DNA of 64,000 bases from Streptomyces fradiae ATCC 10745 = DSM 40063 (GTDB lineage Bacteria; Actinomycetota; Actinomycetes; Streptomycetales; Streptomycetaceae): the NCBI RefSeq assembly GCF_008704425.1, contig NZ_CP023696.1, forward strand, positions 6,302,501 to 6,366,500. The letters are read 5' to 3'. How positions within the stretch are numbered: the first letter of the stretch is position 1; each line of letters opens with the position of its first letter. The notes beneath the pieces were generated by a model that saw only the letters and a list, made by a program, of their open reading frames with translations, was not told where the DNA came from and made no database searches. This document shows positions 26,565 through 34,981 of the stretch, piece after piece. The translations under genes and the position numbers were made by a program.

Positions 26565-26612
26565 GCCCGCCGGCCCCCCGCCTTCCGTGCGGAGCGGCCG
26601 GCCGGCGGGCGG
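26565..26612. terminator. Hairpin after the polyester hydrolase
   Basis: CCGCCCGCCGGCC pairs with GGCCGGCGGGCGG about 23 bases later, shortly after the hydrolase stop. Confidence 0.6.
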
Positions 26613-26700
26613 CGCGCCCGCCGGCTCGCAGGCGACCGGCCCTGACGCCGCCCGCCGCGAGCCGAGCCGAGCCGAGCCGCGTACCGCGCGGCTCCCAAGG

Positions 26701-26880
26701 CCCTCCGATGGCCTAGGTGCGGTGGTGGTCCGTGAGGGGTGGCGCCCATGGTCGGAGTGACGGCCCTCCCACGGACGGAGCGACCCCTTGCAGCAGACCG
26801 CACGGACCGCACCACGGCCCACCACGGGTCATGGAGTCGATCCCCGACTCCGGAGCGGGCCGACAAGGGTGAGCCCCGCG
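26701..26880 (+). pseudogene. Relic of a DUF1254-A gene: upstream region and 5' end
   Basis: The sequence aligns by eye with 3765-3960. Upstream words (CCCTCCGATG, GCGGTGGT, CATGGTC, CGGAGCGACC) are followed by coding-like identity such as GGAGTCG and GAGCGGG in the same spacing as the first codons of the gene at 3879. The start codon region is altered and the frame is broken, and the rest of the gene is missing. Confidence 0.75.
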
Positions 26881-26924
26881 AACCGGACGAGCGAGGACGG
26901 AGGCTCCGCGGCCGGCGGCGGCTC

Positions 26925-27060
26925 GTCCGCTCGGGCGGCGGACGCGTCCTCATGCGGGCGATCCGCGAGGACCCCCGGGGCCCTGCGGGGAAGCGTGAGC
27001 GCTCCCGCCCACCGGACTCCGCCCCTCGGGACGGCGCACTGAGCCGGAGGACCGTCCCGA
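26925..27060 (+). pseudogene. Relic of the HAD hydrolase gene
   Basis: Aligns with about 6010-6145 inside the HAD gene. Shared words in order include the 17-base CTCGGGCGGCGGACGCG, TCATGCGGG, GCGAGGAC, GGGGCC and CGGGACGG. Indels destroy the frame. It lies directly ahead of the third DUF1254 gene, just as the intact HAD gene lies ahead of protein B. Confidence 0.78.
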
Positions 27061-27088
27061 CGGAACGGCCAGACCAGGAGGAGACGCG

Positions 27089-28525
27089 ATGCCCCGAGTG
27101 AGCGACGGTGCCGCCCCCGGCACGTCGGCCGAGACCCTTGCCTCCATCAGCGTCCCGGACCGGTTGGAGACGGTCTTCGGCGCGATGGACTTCTTCGACG
27201 GCCTGCCGCTGCCCGACACGGTCACCCGCGGCTACGACACGCTCGACCTGCTCCGCGGCATCGAGGTGTTCCTCGACTGCGTGCCCGGCGCCTCGATGGT
27301 GGCGATGCGCCGCGGACTGCGGGAGGTCGGCATCGACTCCCACACCATCGGTTTCGCGGCCCCGCGCTGCAGCTCGGCGCCGAGGGTGCTCACGGCGAAC
27401 ACGGAGACGACGTACGGCATGACCTTCCTGGCGCTGGACCAGGACGGGCCCACCGTGATCGAGGTGCCGGGCGACTCGCTGTGCTTCGTCAACGACCTGT
27501 GGCAGCGCTACGTCACCGACATGGGCATCGCCGGACCCGACCGGGGCAAGGGCGGCAAGTACCTCTTCCTGCCCCCGGGCCACGAGGGCGACGTCCCGGA
27601 CGGGTACCACGTCGTGCGCCCGGCGACCTACGGCTCCTGGGTGCTGCTGCGCGCGCTTGGCCGTGAGCAGAGCCTGCTCACGGCACGCATCTACCCGCTG
27701 TCCGCCGCGGCGGACCCGCCCGAGCAGCGCTTCGTCAACTGGGCGGAGGCCGACTTCAACACCGTCCACGCCAACGACTTCTCGTTCTACGAGGAGATCG
27801 ACACCCTCGCCCAGCAGGAGCCGCCCGCAGCGCTCGACCCCGAGCGGGCCGGACTGCTCGCCGCGATCGGCATCGTGCCCGGCAGGCCGTTCCGGCCGGA
27901 CGACCGCATGCGCTCGATCCTCGACACCGCCGCCAGGACGGCGTCGGGCATCGTGCGCTCGCTGGCCTTCAAGCCGCGCGACCCGAGCTTCTACCTCTAT
28001 CCCGGCCGCTCGTCGTGGAAGACCCCGTGGCCGTCACACAGCCACGCGTTCCTCTCCCCGGAGGGCGCCCGGCTGCTGGACGCCCGGGCGGTCTTCCACT
28101 ACGTCGGTGCGGGCACCTCCCCGGCGATGGCGGCGGCCCCCGTGGGGGCCGGCTCGCAGTACGCCTACACGGCGGAGGACTCCACCGGCGCATGGCTGGA
28201 CGGCGCGCGGCACTACACGCTCACGCTGCCCCGCGGCATCCCGGCGAAGAACTTCTGGGCCGTCAACGTCTACGACCCCCAGACCCGCTCGCTGCTGCGC
28301 ACCGACGACCCGTATCCGAGCGTGAACAGCCTGTCGGGCGCCGTCCGTCCCGAGGACGACGGCGACACGGTCGTCCACTTCGGCCCGACGGCGCCCGAGG
28401 GACGGGAGGGCAACTGGGTGCGGACCGTTCCCGGCAAGGGGTGGTTCGTCATGCTCCGTCTCTACGGTCCGCTCGAGAGCTGGTACGACCAGAGCTGGCG
28501 TCCCGGCGAGATCGAACCGGCGTGA
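27089..28525 (+). CDS. DUF1254/DUF1214 domain protein C
   Basis: 478 residues from the ATG at 27089 (ACCAGGAGGAG upstream, as at protein B). It is a near-identical paralogue of the gene at 6437 over most of its length, with the same DUF1254 and C-terminal DUF1214 motifs (VNDLWQRYVTDMGIAGPDR, FWAVNVYDPQTRSLLRT). The frame is intact and bias is normal, so it is probably expressed. It is the only surviving gene of a duplicated DUF1254-HAD-DUF1254 block. Function unknown. Confidence 0.87.
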   Translation: MPRVSDGAAPGTSAETLASISVPDRLETVFGAMDFFDGLPLPDTVTRGYDTLDLLRGIEVFLDCVPGASMVAMRRGLREVGIDSHTIGFAAPRCSSAPRVLTANTETTYGMTFLALDQDGPTVIEVPGDSLCFVNDLWQRYVTDMGIAGPDRGKGGKYLFLPPGHEGDVPDGYHVVRPATYGSWVLLRALGREQSLLTARIYPLSAAADPPEQRFVNWAEADFNTVHANDFSFYEEIDTLAQQEPPAALDPERAGLLAAIGIVPGRPFRPDDRMRSILDTAARTASGIVRSLAFKPRDPSFYLYPGRSSWKTPWPSHSHAFLSPEGARLLDARAVFHYVGAGTSPAMAAAPVGAGSQYAYTAEDSTGAWLDGARHYTLTLPRGIPAKNFWAVNVYDPQTRSLLRTDDPYPSVNSLSGAVRPEDDGDTVVHFGPTAPEGREGNWVRTVPGKGWFVMLRLYGPLESWYDQSWRPGEIEPA

Positions 28526-28971
28526 GGTCCGTCGCCCCTGCAGGCCGGTGGCGGGTCCCCGGCTCCGCCCGCTCGGCGGGTCTTCCCCGGACAGCACCGG
28601 TGACGCCTTCCCGGCCGTGCGAGAAAGCGGGCCCGGGACGACAGGGTCGGCGCCCCTCGGGCGGCCACCTGAAGCGGGACGAGGCTGCTTCCGGCTCCTG
28701 ACCGCCGCCCGGGACCGCCGGAGTGACGGTGATCACGGTCACCCGGCGCAGGGCGCTGCGTAGGCTTGTGCAGTCGTCGCGGTGGGGAACAGGAGGACGG
28801 GCGAAGCTCCCCTGCGAGCACCTGGCGATGTGTCGGAGGAGTCGGCAATGGTCAGCACGGGTCTGGGAGAACCTGGGGGAAGCTGCCCGGGACGCGACTC
28901 GTTGTAGGGTAGGAGAACCGCCCTTGACCTGCACAAACGCAGGCAGGGAGCCTATGTTCGGGAGTACCTCG
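28526..28971. promoter_or_regulatory. Upstream region of panD
   Basis: No gene seen. It holds a 20-bp imperfect palindrome (28723-28742), a possible -10 TAGGGT at 28904-28909 and a short hairpin (CCTGC/GCAGG, 28928-28943). Confidence 0.4.
28723..28742. promoter_or_regulatory. Operator-like palindrome GTGACGGTGATCACGGTCAC
   Basis: Both arms match except one pair, around a perfect GTGATCAC core, about 230 bp upstream of panD. A dimeric repressor site is plausible; the regulator is unknown. Confidence 0.4.
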
Positions 28972-29397
28972 ATGATGCGTACCATGTTCAAGTCCAAGAT
29001 CCACCGGGCCACCGTGACGCAGGCCGATCTCCACTATGTGGGGTCCGTCACCATCGACGCGGATCTGATGGACGCCGCCGACCTGCTGCCCGGCGAGCTC
29101 GTGCACATCGTCGACATCGACAACGGCGCCCGGCTGGAGACGTACGTCATCGAGGGCGAGCGCGGGTCCGGGGTCATCGGGATCAACGGCGCCGCCGCGC
29201 ATCTCGTCCACCCCGGCGACCTGGTCATCCTCATCAGCTACGCCCAGGTCGACGACGCCGAGGCGCGCGCCCTCGTGCCGCGCGTCGTCCACGTCGACGC
29301 GGACAACCGGATCGTCGAGCTCGGCTCCGACGCCTCCGCCCCCGTCCCCGGCACCGACACCGCGCGCAGCCCCCACGCCGTGCCCGCCGCCCGCTGA
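28972..29397 (+). CDS. panD: Aspartate 1-decarboxylase (pyruvoyl-dependent)
   Basis: 141 residues. The start at ATG 28972 is taken because GGGAG sits 8 bases upstream and the product begins [20 protein letters not shown] as in other actinobacterial PanD proteins; an ATG at 28954 is an alternative. The self-cleavage site is G-S in HYVGSVTID, which produces the pyruvoyl group. Conserved [17 protein letters not shown] and [11 protein letters not shown] follow. It converts aspartate to beta-alanine for pantothenate and CoA. It stands apart from other pan genes. Confidence 0.95.
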   Translation: MMRTMFKSKIHRATVTQADLHYVGSVTIDADLMDAADLLPGELVHIVDIDNGARLETYVIEGERGSGVIGINGAAAHLVHPGDLVILISYAQVDDAEARALVPRVVHVDADNRIVELGSDASAPVPGTDTARSPHAVPAAR

Positions 29398-29404
29398 TCG
29401 GGCG

Positions 29405-29424
29405 CCCTCCCCCGCGGGGGAGGG
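29405..29424. terminator. Short GC palindrome after panD
   Basis: CCCTCCCCC and GGGGGAGGG form a perfect inverted repeat within 8 bases of the panD stop. Confidence 0.6.
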
Positions 29425-29538
29425 GCCCGGAGCGCCGGCGGGATCCCGCGTGCCCGGCAAGGCATGGTCACCGTCTGCCGGGGAACACGGCGCGCGAGAC
29501 CCTCGACAGGGAGGGACGCCGTTCCGCAGGGAGAGGCC

Positions 29539-29763
29539 ATGACCGAGCCCCGACCCGACCCCGTGCCGCCCATGCCCGACCCGGCGCCCGTTCCGGAGCC
29601 GCCCGCCCCGGAACCGCCCGTGCCCGCGCCCGGACCCGGTCCCGTGCCGGCTCCGCCGCCGCACCCGGCCCCCGGGCCGGTGCCCACCCCGGAGCCCGTA
29701 CCGAAGCCGCCCGGCCCCGACCCGGTGCCCGACCCCGATCCGGCCCCCGGCCCCCTGAGCTGA
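29539..29763 (+). CDS. 74-aa proline-rich protein
   Basis: Starts at ATG 29539 behind AGGGAGAGG. Almost half of the residues are proline, in PxP and DPVP/EPPxP repeats (for example PDPAPVPEPPAPEPPVPAPG). There is no signal peptide and no membrane segment. Similar small Pro-rich ORFs occur in streptomycetes, but their roles are unknown. The strong ribosome-binding site supports a gene; the composition weakens it. Confidence 0.5.
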   Translation: MTEPRPDPVPPMPDPAPVPEPPAPEPPVPAPGPGPVPAPPPHPAPGPVPTPEPVPKPPGPDPVPDPDPAPGPLS

Positions 29764-30255
29764 GCGAGCCGCGCCGCGCTGCGGACCCCGAGCCCCCGGA
29801 GCCGATCGCCCGGGCACACCGGAGCCCTCGGCCGCCGAGTCGTGCCGCCGTACCGTCCGGGCCCCGGCCCGCCGGGTCCGGGCGGCCCCGGCGGGCCCGG
29901 CTTCGTGGCGGCGCGGGGTGCGGCCCGCCCGGCGCGGAAGCGGCCCGCACGCCCCAGGCGCCCGGCGCACCGGCACGGCCGGCCCGCACCCGGCGCCGCC
30001 GCCCGGCGTACGAGTGCCGTCCCGGCCTCACCGGTACGAAGGGCCCGCCCCTGGCACGGCGCGCGGGCGGCGGGCGCGTCGTGCGGGCGTTCCCGTGGGG
30101 TGGTACGGGCTCCGCCGCGCTCCCGCCCCGCCGTGCGGCTGCCGACCACGTACGGGGCGGTCCGCGCCCCCTGCGCTCTGTGCGCCCCCTTGTCACGCCC
30201 TGGCGCCCGCCTCTAGGTTGGGCGGCTGCTGACCTGTGCACAGGGGGGTACCGCC
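29764..30255. promoter_or_regulatory. Upstream region of the Rpf/M23 gene
   Basis: No gene seen. TTGTCA (30190-30195) and TAGGTT (30214-30219), separated by 18 bp, form a good vegetative-type promoter. I looked for the c-di-AMP (ydaO) riboswitch found before some streptomycete rpf genes and saw none. Confidence 0.5.
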
Positions 30256-31623
30256 ATGGCCGTTCGGGGACGACACCGTCGGCAGCAGCCGAGCCGTCTC
30301 AACCGCGCCTCGTTAACCGTCACGATCGGCAGCGCGCTGCCGCTGATCGGCGCCGGTACCGCCCACGCCGCGTCCGTCGACGTCTGGGAGAAGGTCGCCG
30401 CCTGCGAGTCCACCAGCCGCTGGCACACCAACACCGGCAACGGCCACTACGGCGGGCTCCAGTTCACCCAGGCCACCTGGGAGGCGTACGGGGGAACGCG
30501 CCACGCGCCCCGCGCCGACCTGGCCACCAAGGACCAGCAGATCGCCGTCGCCGAGAAGGTGCTCAAGGGCCAGGGGCCCCGCGCCTGGCCGACCTGCTCC
30601 GAACGGGCCGGACTGGCCCGCGGCGGCGAGGCACCGGCCGTCCAGGCCGCCACCACGCGAAGCGACCGCGCCGAACGCGACCAGCGGCCCGCCACGCCGA
30701 CCACCATCCCCAACCAGCGCCGCGAGAGCTACACCGTCGCCCGCGGCGACACGCTCACCGGCATCGCCGCCGACGAGGGCGTGCCGGGCGGTTGGAAGCG
30801 GCTGTACGCGCAGAACCGCTCCGTCATCGGCGAGGACCCGGACCTGATCTTCCCCGGCCAGCGCCTCACGCTGCGCGCCGCCGCCCCGGCCAAGCCGAAG
30901 CCCGGCACCGGACCCTCCACCAAGGCCCCGGACCGGCCGCACACCACGACGAAGCCGCCCTCCGGCACCCGGCCGCAGGCCAAGCCGGACACCGACGCCG
31001 GGCAGTGGCAGGCCGAGACCAAGAGACCGGCCGCCAAGCCGCAGGCCGAGCCCCGCACCCAGCCCGTCGCCCGGCCCCGGCCCCAGCCGGCGGCCAAGCC
31101 GAAGCCCCAGCCCGTCGCGAAACCCCGCACCCAGCCCGTGGCCAAGCCGAAGCCGCAGCCGCGTCCCGCGGCCGAGCCGAAGCCGCAGACCCGGCCCGCG
31201 GCCGCCAAGCCGCGCTCCGGCGGCCTCAGCGCTCCCGTCGACTCGGCGCCCGGCACCCGGTACGGCAAGCCCGGATCCTCCTGGTCCTCGGGCTACCACA
31301 CGGGCGTCGACTTCCCCGTCCCCACCGGCACCTCCGTCAAGGCCGTCTCCTCCGGCCGGGTCGTCTCCGCCGGGTGGGCGGGGTCGTACGGGTACCAGGT
31401 CGTCATCCGGCACGACGACGGCAAGTACAGCCAGTACGCCCACCTGTCGGCGCTCACCGTCCGCGCGGGGCAGACCGTCAGCGCCGGACAGCGCATCGCC
31501 CGGTCCGGCTCCACCGGCAACAGCACCGGCCCCCACCTGCACTTCGAGGTGCGCACCGGCCCCGGATACGGCTCCGACATCGACCCGCTGTCCTATCTCC
31601 GCAGGGGCGGCGTCGACCTCTGA
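30256..31623 (+). CDS. Muralytic enzyme: Rpf transglycosylase + LysM + M23 endopeptidase
   Basis: 455 residues. Signal peptide to about residue 39. An Rpf-like transglycosylase domain (39-115) has catalytic E51 in AACESTSRWHTNTGNGHYGG. A LysM peptidoglycan-binding domain (158-207, YTVARGDTLTGIA) follows. A long PKPQP-type linker (about 210-320) leads to an M23 metallopeptidase (325-450) with zinc ligands H348 and D352 (HTGVDF) and H429 (HLHF), and H396. It should cut both glycan and peptide bonds of peptidoglycan, as RpfD-type enzymes in germination and growth. Codon 20 is a TTA (30313-30315), so translation should depend on the bldA tRNA. Confidence 0.93.
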   Translation: MAVRGRHRRQQPSRLNRASLTVTIGSALPLIGAGTAHAASVDVWEKVAACESTSRWHTNTGNGHYGGLQFTQATWEAYGGTRHAPRADLATKDQQIAVAEKVLKGQGPRAWPTCSERAGLARGGEAPAVQAATTRSDRAERDQRPATPTTIPNQRRESYTVARGDTLTGIAADEGVPGGWKRLYAQNRSVIGEDPDLIFPGQRLTLRAAAPAKPKPGTGPSTKAPDRPHTTTKPPSGTRPQAKPDTDAGQWQAETKRPAAKPQAEPRTQPVARPRPQPAAKPKPQPVAKPRTQPVAKPKPQPRPAAEPKPQTRPAAAKPRSGGLSAPVDSAPGTRYGKPGSSWSSGYHTGVDFPVPTGTSVKAVSSGRVVSAGWAGSYGYQVVIRHDDGKYSQYAHLSALTVRAGQTVSAGQRIARSGSTGNSTGPHLHFEVRTGPGYGSDIDPLSYLRRGGVDL

Positions 31624-31719
31624 CGGCGCCCCCGCCGCCCCTGTGGGCCGCATGGTCCCGCCCGGCCGCGCACCGCTACCGTGGTGCGCGGCCGGGCGGG
31701 ACCAGGGGAGGGGCTACGG

Positions 31720-32616
31720 ATGGGCACGGACGCGGCACGGGTACGGGCTTTCACCGCCGCCGACCTGCGGGCGGTGAGCGCCGTCGGCGGGTTCTTCGTC
31801 CTCGCCGCCGAGCCGCCGGGGCCCGGCCCGTACCTCCCCCTCGCCGACGTGTACGCGGGCGCGCCCCACGGGCCGGATAGGCGCCCGGACGGCCACGGCT
31901 CCCGCCCCCGTGCGATGAGCACCGACCCCCACGCGATGAGCGCCGACCCCGGCGGGCCTGACGCCGGCCCCGGTGCTCCGGAGTCCGGCCCCCGCGCCGC
32001 CCCGCTCGCCCGGCGTGTCGCCCTGGTCGCCGAGCGGCTCGGCACCCCCGAGTACCGGGTGGCCGCCTCCATCGCCCAGCTCGGGCTGGCCGCGCGGCTC
32101 TGGTCGGTCGCCCTCGGCGCCGCCGCGCTGCACGGCGCCGTCCCGGACCTCTCGCCCGGCACGCTGCACTGGGACCCCGCCCGTTCCACGCCCGACGAGC
32201 TCTGGTGGTCCGGTACCGGGGCCGGGCCCGCCACCGCCCCGGAGCTGCTGCGGACCGTCCAGCACGGGCACCTCGAACCGCTCGCCGCCGCCTTCCGGGC
32301 CGCCGGGCCCGTCTCGCCCGCTCTGCTGCGGGGCAACTCCGGGTCGGCGCTGGGCGGGGCCCTACGGGAGCTGACCCGCTGGGCGGAGCGCAACGGCCGC
32401 CCCGACGCCGCCCGGCGGGCCGCCGCGCTCGCCGCCGAACTGCTCGACCACCCCGACCTCGCCGGCACGCTCCAGCGGCCGGCGCTGCGCCGCCGCACCT
32501 GCTGCCTGTACTACCGCTGCCCCGGCGGCGGACTGTGCGGCGACTGCGTGTTCGACGCCCCGCCCCGGCGGGCCGCCGCCGGGCCGGGTTTGGCGGGCGG
32601 GGCGTCCGCTCCGTAA
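31720..32616 (+). CDS. FhuF-like (2Fe-2S) protein
   Basis: 298 residues from ATG 31720 (GGGGAGGGG upstream). The C-terminus has the FhuF-type cluster signature C261-C262-x10-C273-x2-C276, which binds the unusual [2Fe-2S] of ferric-siderophore reductases. The N-terminal two-thirds are helical, with an Ala/Pro/Gly-rich insert (about 45-95). It may release iron from imported siderophores, a job linked to the importer at the window start although 28 kb away. Confidence 0.8.
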   Translation: MGTDAARVRAFTAADLRAVSAVGGFFVLAAEPPGPGPYLPLADVYAGAPHGPDRRPDGHGSRPRAMSTDPHAMSADPGGPDAGPGAPESGPRAAPLARRVALVAERLGTPEYRVAASIAQLGLAARLWSVALGAAALHGAVPDLSPGTLHWDPARSTPDELWWSGTGAGPATAPELLRTVQHGHLEPLAAAFRAAGPVSPALLRGNSGSALGGALRELTRWAERNGRPDAARRAAALAAELLDHPDLAGTLQRPALRRRTCCLYYRCPGGGLCGDCVFDAPPRRAAAGPGLAGGASAP

Positions 32617-32640
32617 AGTGCCACTTTTGGAACGTGGCAA
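32615..32640. promoter_or_regulatory. Overlapping small palindromes between the FhuF-like and SDR genes
   Basis: AAAGTGCCACTTT (32615-32627) is a perfect inverted repeat around one base. TGCCAC and GTGGCA (32619-32624, 32634-32639) form a second one. Either an operator for the SDR gene or a weak terminator. Confidence 0.3.
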
Positions 32641-32667
32641 ACGAGTGATCGAGGAACGGCAGCGGCC

Positions 32668-34134
32668 ATGACGGTGACAGAAGAGAACCAGGCGTACGGG
32701 CCGGGAATCGACCCCGAGCGCCTGGCCGTCTGCCTGAGCGTCCTCGAGGAGCTCGACAAGCTGGAGGTCGACCACCCGGACGCCGTCGCCGTCCGGCGCG
32801 CCACGGCCGGCATCTACCGGTCGGTCAAGCAGCGGCGCCGCCAGGAGCGCCGGGCCGCCAAGACGGCGCACGACCGCGCCGTCACCGAGGCCACGGCCAC
32901 CGGCTCGGCCGACCGGATCGACGACGAGACGCAGGGCCTGCTGCCCAGCTCGTCCGCGGTCGGGGAGATCGCGGGCATCCTCCAGCGCCCCCGCTCCTGC
33001 TACACCTGCAAGGACCGGTACGTCCAGGTCGACGCCTTCTACCACCAGCTGTGCCCCTCGTGCGCCGTGGAGAACCGGGCCCGCCGCGACGCCCGCACCG
33101 ACCTCACCGGGCGCCGCGCCCTGCTCACCGGCGGCCGGGCCAAGATCGGCATGTACATCGCGCTGCGGCTGCTGCGCGACGGGGCGCACACCACCGTGAC
33201 GACGCGCTTCCCGAAGGACGCCGTCCGCCGCTTCAAGGCGCAGCCGGACAGCGACCAGTGGATCCACCGGCTGAAGATCGTCGGCATCGACCTGCGCGAC
33301 CCGGCGCAGGTCGTCGCCCTCGCGGACTCCGTCGCCGCGGCCGGCCCGCTCGACATCCTGATCAACAACGCGGCGCAGACCGTGCGCCGCTCCCGCAGCG
33401 CCTACAGCGAGCTGGTCGCCGCCGAGTCGGCGCCGCTGCCCGCCGGTGAGCTGCCCGCCTCGGAGGTCATCGGCACCTTCGGCAGCGGCGCCGTCGAGTC
33501 CGTGGCGGCCCTGCCGTCGCCGCGCGGCGGCGACGGGCTCACCGCCCAGGAGGTCACGGCCCTCGCGCTGGTCAGCGGCTCCGCGTCCCCGGCCCGGATC
33601 GCCGCGGGCACGGCCATCGACGCGGGCGGCCTCGTGCCGGACCTCGCGCCGGTGAACAGCTGGATCCAGACGGTCGAGCAGGTCGACCCGGTGGAGCTGC
33701 TGGAGGTGCAGCTGTGCAACTCCACGGCGCCGTTCATCCTGATCAGCCGGTTGCGCCCGGCGATGGCGGCCTCCCCGGCCCGCCGCAAGTACGTGGTGAA
33801 CGTCTCGGCGATGGAGGGCGTCTTCGGTCGCGGCTACAAGGGCGCGGGGCACCCGCACACCAACATGGCGAAGGCCGCGCTCAACATGCTGACGCGCACC
33901 AGCGCCCAGGAGATGTTCGAGTCCGACAGGATCCTCATGACGGCCGTCGACACGGGCTGGATCACCGACGAGCGGCCGCACCCGGACAAGATGCGGCTGG
34001 CCGAGGCCGGTTTCCACGCCCCGCTCGACCTGATCGACGGCGCGGCGCGGGTGTACGACCCGATCGTGCGCGGCGAGGCCGGCGAGGATCTGTACGGCTG
34101 CTTCCTGAAGGACTACGCGCCCGGAAAGTGGTGA
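32668..34134 (+). CDS. SDR-family protein with N-terminal zinc-ribbon-like domain and no catalytic Tyr
   Basis: 488 residues. An N-terminal helical extension (1-100) is followed by a four-cysteine motif, C111-x2-C114-x14-C129-x2-C132, like a zinc ribbon. The Rossmann fold starts at about 147, with the dinucleotide loop LLTGGRAKIG (152-161), D208 of IDLRD and NNAAQ (233-237). At the usual YxxxK site the sequence is T398-N-M-A-K402, so the catalytic tyrosine appears to be threonine, although S380 (VNVSAMEG) is kept. It may bind NAD(P) but act atypically. A hairpin follows, then a 56-aa peptide gene. Confidence 0.8.
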   Translation: MTVTEENQAYGPGIDPERLAVCLSVLEELDKLEVDHPDAVAVRRATAGIYRSVKQRRRQERRAAKTAHDRAVTEATATGSADRIDDETQGLLPSSSAVGEIAGILQRPRSCYTCKDRYVQVDAFYHQLCPSCAVENRARRDARTDLTGRRALLTGGRAKIGMYIALRLLRDGAHTTVTTRFPKDAVRRFKAQPDSDQWIHRLKIVGIDLRDPAQVVALADSVAAAGPLDILINNAAQTVRRSRSAYSELVAAESAPLPAGELPASEVIGTFGSGAVESVAALPSPRGGDGLTAQEVTALALVSGSASPARIAAGTAIDAGGLVPDLAPVNSWIQTVEQVDPVELLEVQLCNSTAPFILISRLRPAMAASPARRKYVVNVSAMEGVFGRGYKGAGHPHTNMAKAALNMLTRTSAQEMFESDRILMTAVDTGWITDERPHPDKMRLAEAGFHAPLDLIDGAARVYDPIVRGEAGEDLYGCFLKDYAPGKW

Positions 34135-34156
34135 CGGGCGACCGCCGTTGACGACA

Positions 34157-34183
34157 CGGAGTGCCCTGCTATGGGGCACTCCG
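34157..34183. terminator. Hairpin terminator after the SDR gene
   Basis: CGGAGTGCCC (34157-34166) pairs perfectly with GGGCACTCCG (34174-34183) around a 7-nt loop. Confidence 0.8.
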
Positions 34184-34410
34184 GGCCATTGTGTCCGGAT
34201 CTCGTGGGTGTGACGCGTTCCATCGAGCGCGCATGCGCTCATGTGGTTAGTCTGAGGCGGACGGTCGGCCGACCGGGATCCACGAACTCCCTGGTGCCGA
34301 CCGCTGGACCGGCCTGCCACCGAGGGGCCGCGCTCCGGACCGGAAGCCGGCGCCACCGCGACCGAACGGCATGACACGTCCCACAGGTTCGCGACACTAA
34401 GGAGTGCGCG

Positions 34411-34581
34411 GTGACACCAGAAGCGACCACGCAGGAGCAGCCGTCGGAGTTCTCCGGCCGGCCCACCCGCCGTTCGGACGAGCTCGGCAGCCTGGAGGTG
34501 TGGGCCCGCTCGGCCCCGATCCGGCTCGCCGGCTACGAGGACGACCTCGCGGAACCGCACATCCTGCCCGGCATCGACTGA
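34411..34581 (+). CDS. 56-aa peptide, possible precursor peptide
   Basis: GTG start with AAGGAG seven bases upstream, an excellent ribosome-binding site. The peptide is hydrophilic with a charged N-terminal half (FSGRPTRRSDELGSLEVWAR) and a C-terminal part SAPIRLAGYEDDLAEPHILP ending in GID. There is no signal peptide, no cysteine and no membrane segment. Size and two-part design would suit a RiPP precursor with leader and core, but no maturase gene is adjacent. The last nine codons and stop are repeated downstream (see repeat). I do not recognise the family. Confidence 0.65.
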   Translation: MTPEATTQEQPSEFSGRPTRRSDELGSLEVWARSAPIRLAGYEDDLAEPHILPGID

Positions 34582-34694
34582 GCCGGGCGTCCGGCCGGCG
34601 CCGACCGAGCCCAGTGTCCGGTCGGCATCGACCCAGCCGCACGTCCCGCCCCGCATCGGCCCGAGCCGCACGTCCCGTCCGGCATGGACCGAGC
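34555..34694. repeat. 27-29-nt tandem repeats starting in the 3' end of the peptide gene
   Basis: Five degenerate units of about 28 nt in a row. The first codes for the end of the peptide and its stop. Units 2-5 have the pattern GCACGTCC..CCGGCATCGACCGAGCC. Units 4 and 5 still read like PHVPP and EPHVPSGMDRA, echoing EPHILPGID. Confidence 0.7.
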
Positions 34695-34981
34695 CGGGCG
34701 GGCGCCGGACCCGAGGTCCCCGCGCGTGAGTCCCGCGCCCCCGCCGGCGAGGACGGCGGGGGCGCGGGGCGTCTCACGCCCGGGGCCTCCCGAGGCGCGG
34801 GACCCCCGGTCCGTCGGAGGTCGCGGGTGCCGTCCGGTGCCGGCACGGGAGAGCGCACCGGACGGGCCGCCGCGGCGGGGCGGACCCGCCGGGCCGAACG
34901 TCATCGGCATCCGCTCGGCCCGGCGCACCGCCGCTGAAACGTAGCGGAGACCGCCCGAGCCCACCACCTTTGACCACGGCT
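34695..34981. other. Gap before the convergent lipase maturation factor gene
   Basis: GC-rich, no convincing gene on either strand. Confidence 0.4.

Noticed and set aside
28449-29012. Minus-strand frame of 187 codons over the panD upstream region
   Set aside because: No ribosome-binding site and no family features; overlaps the end of DUF1254 protein C and the panD promoter.
29842-30216. 124-codon frame upstream of the Rpf gene
   Set aside because: Low-complexity Arg/Pro/Ala, no ribosome-binding site, overlaps the likely promoter.
30100-30255. c-di-AMP riboswitch before the Rpf gene
   Set aside because: None of the conserved ydaO-type core sequences could be found by eye.
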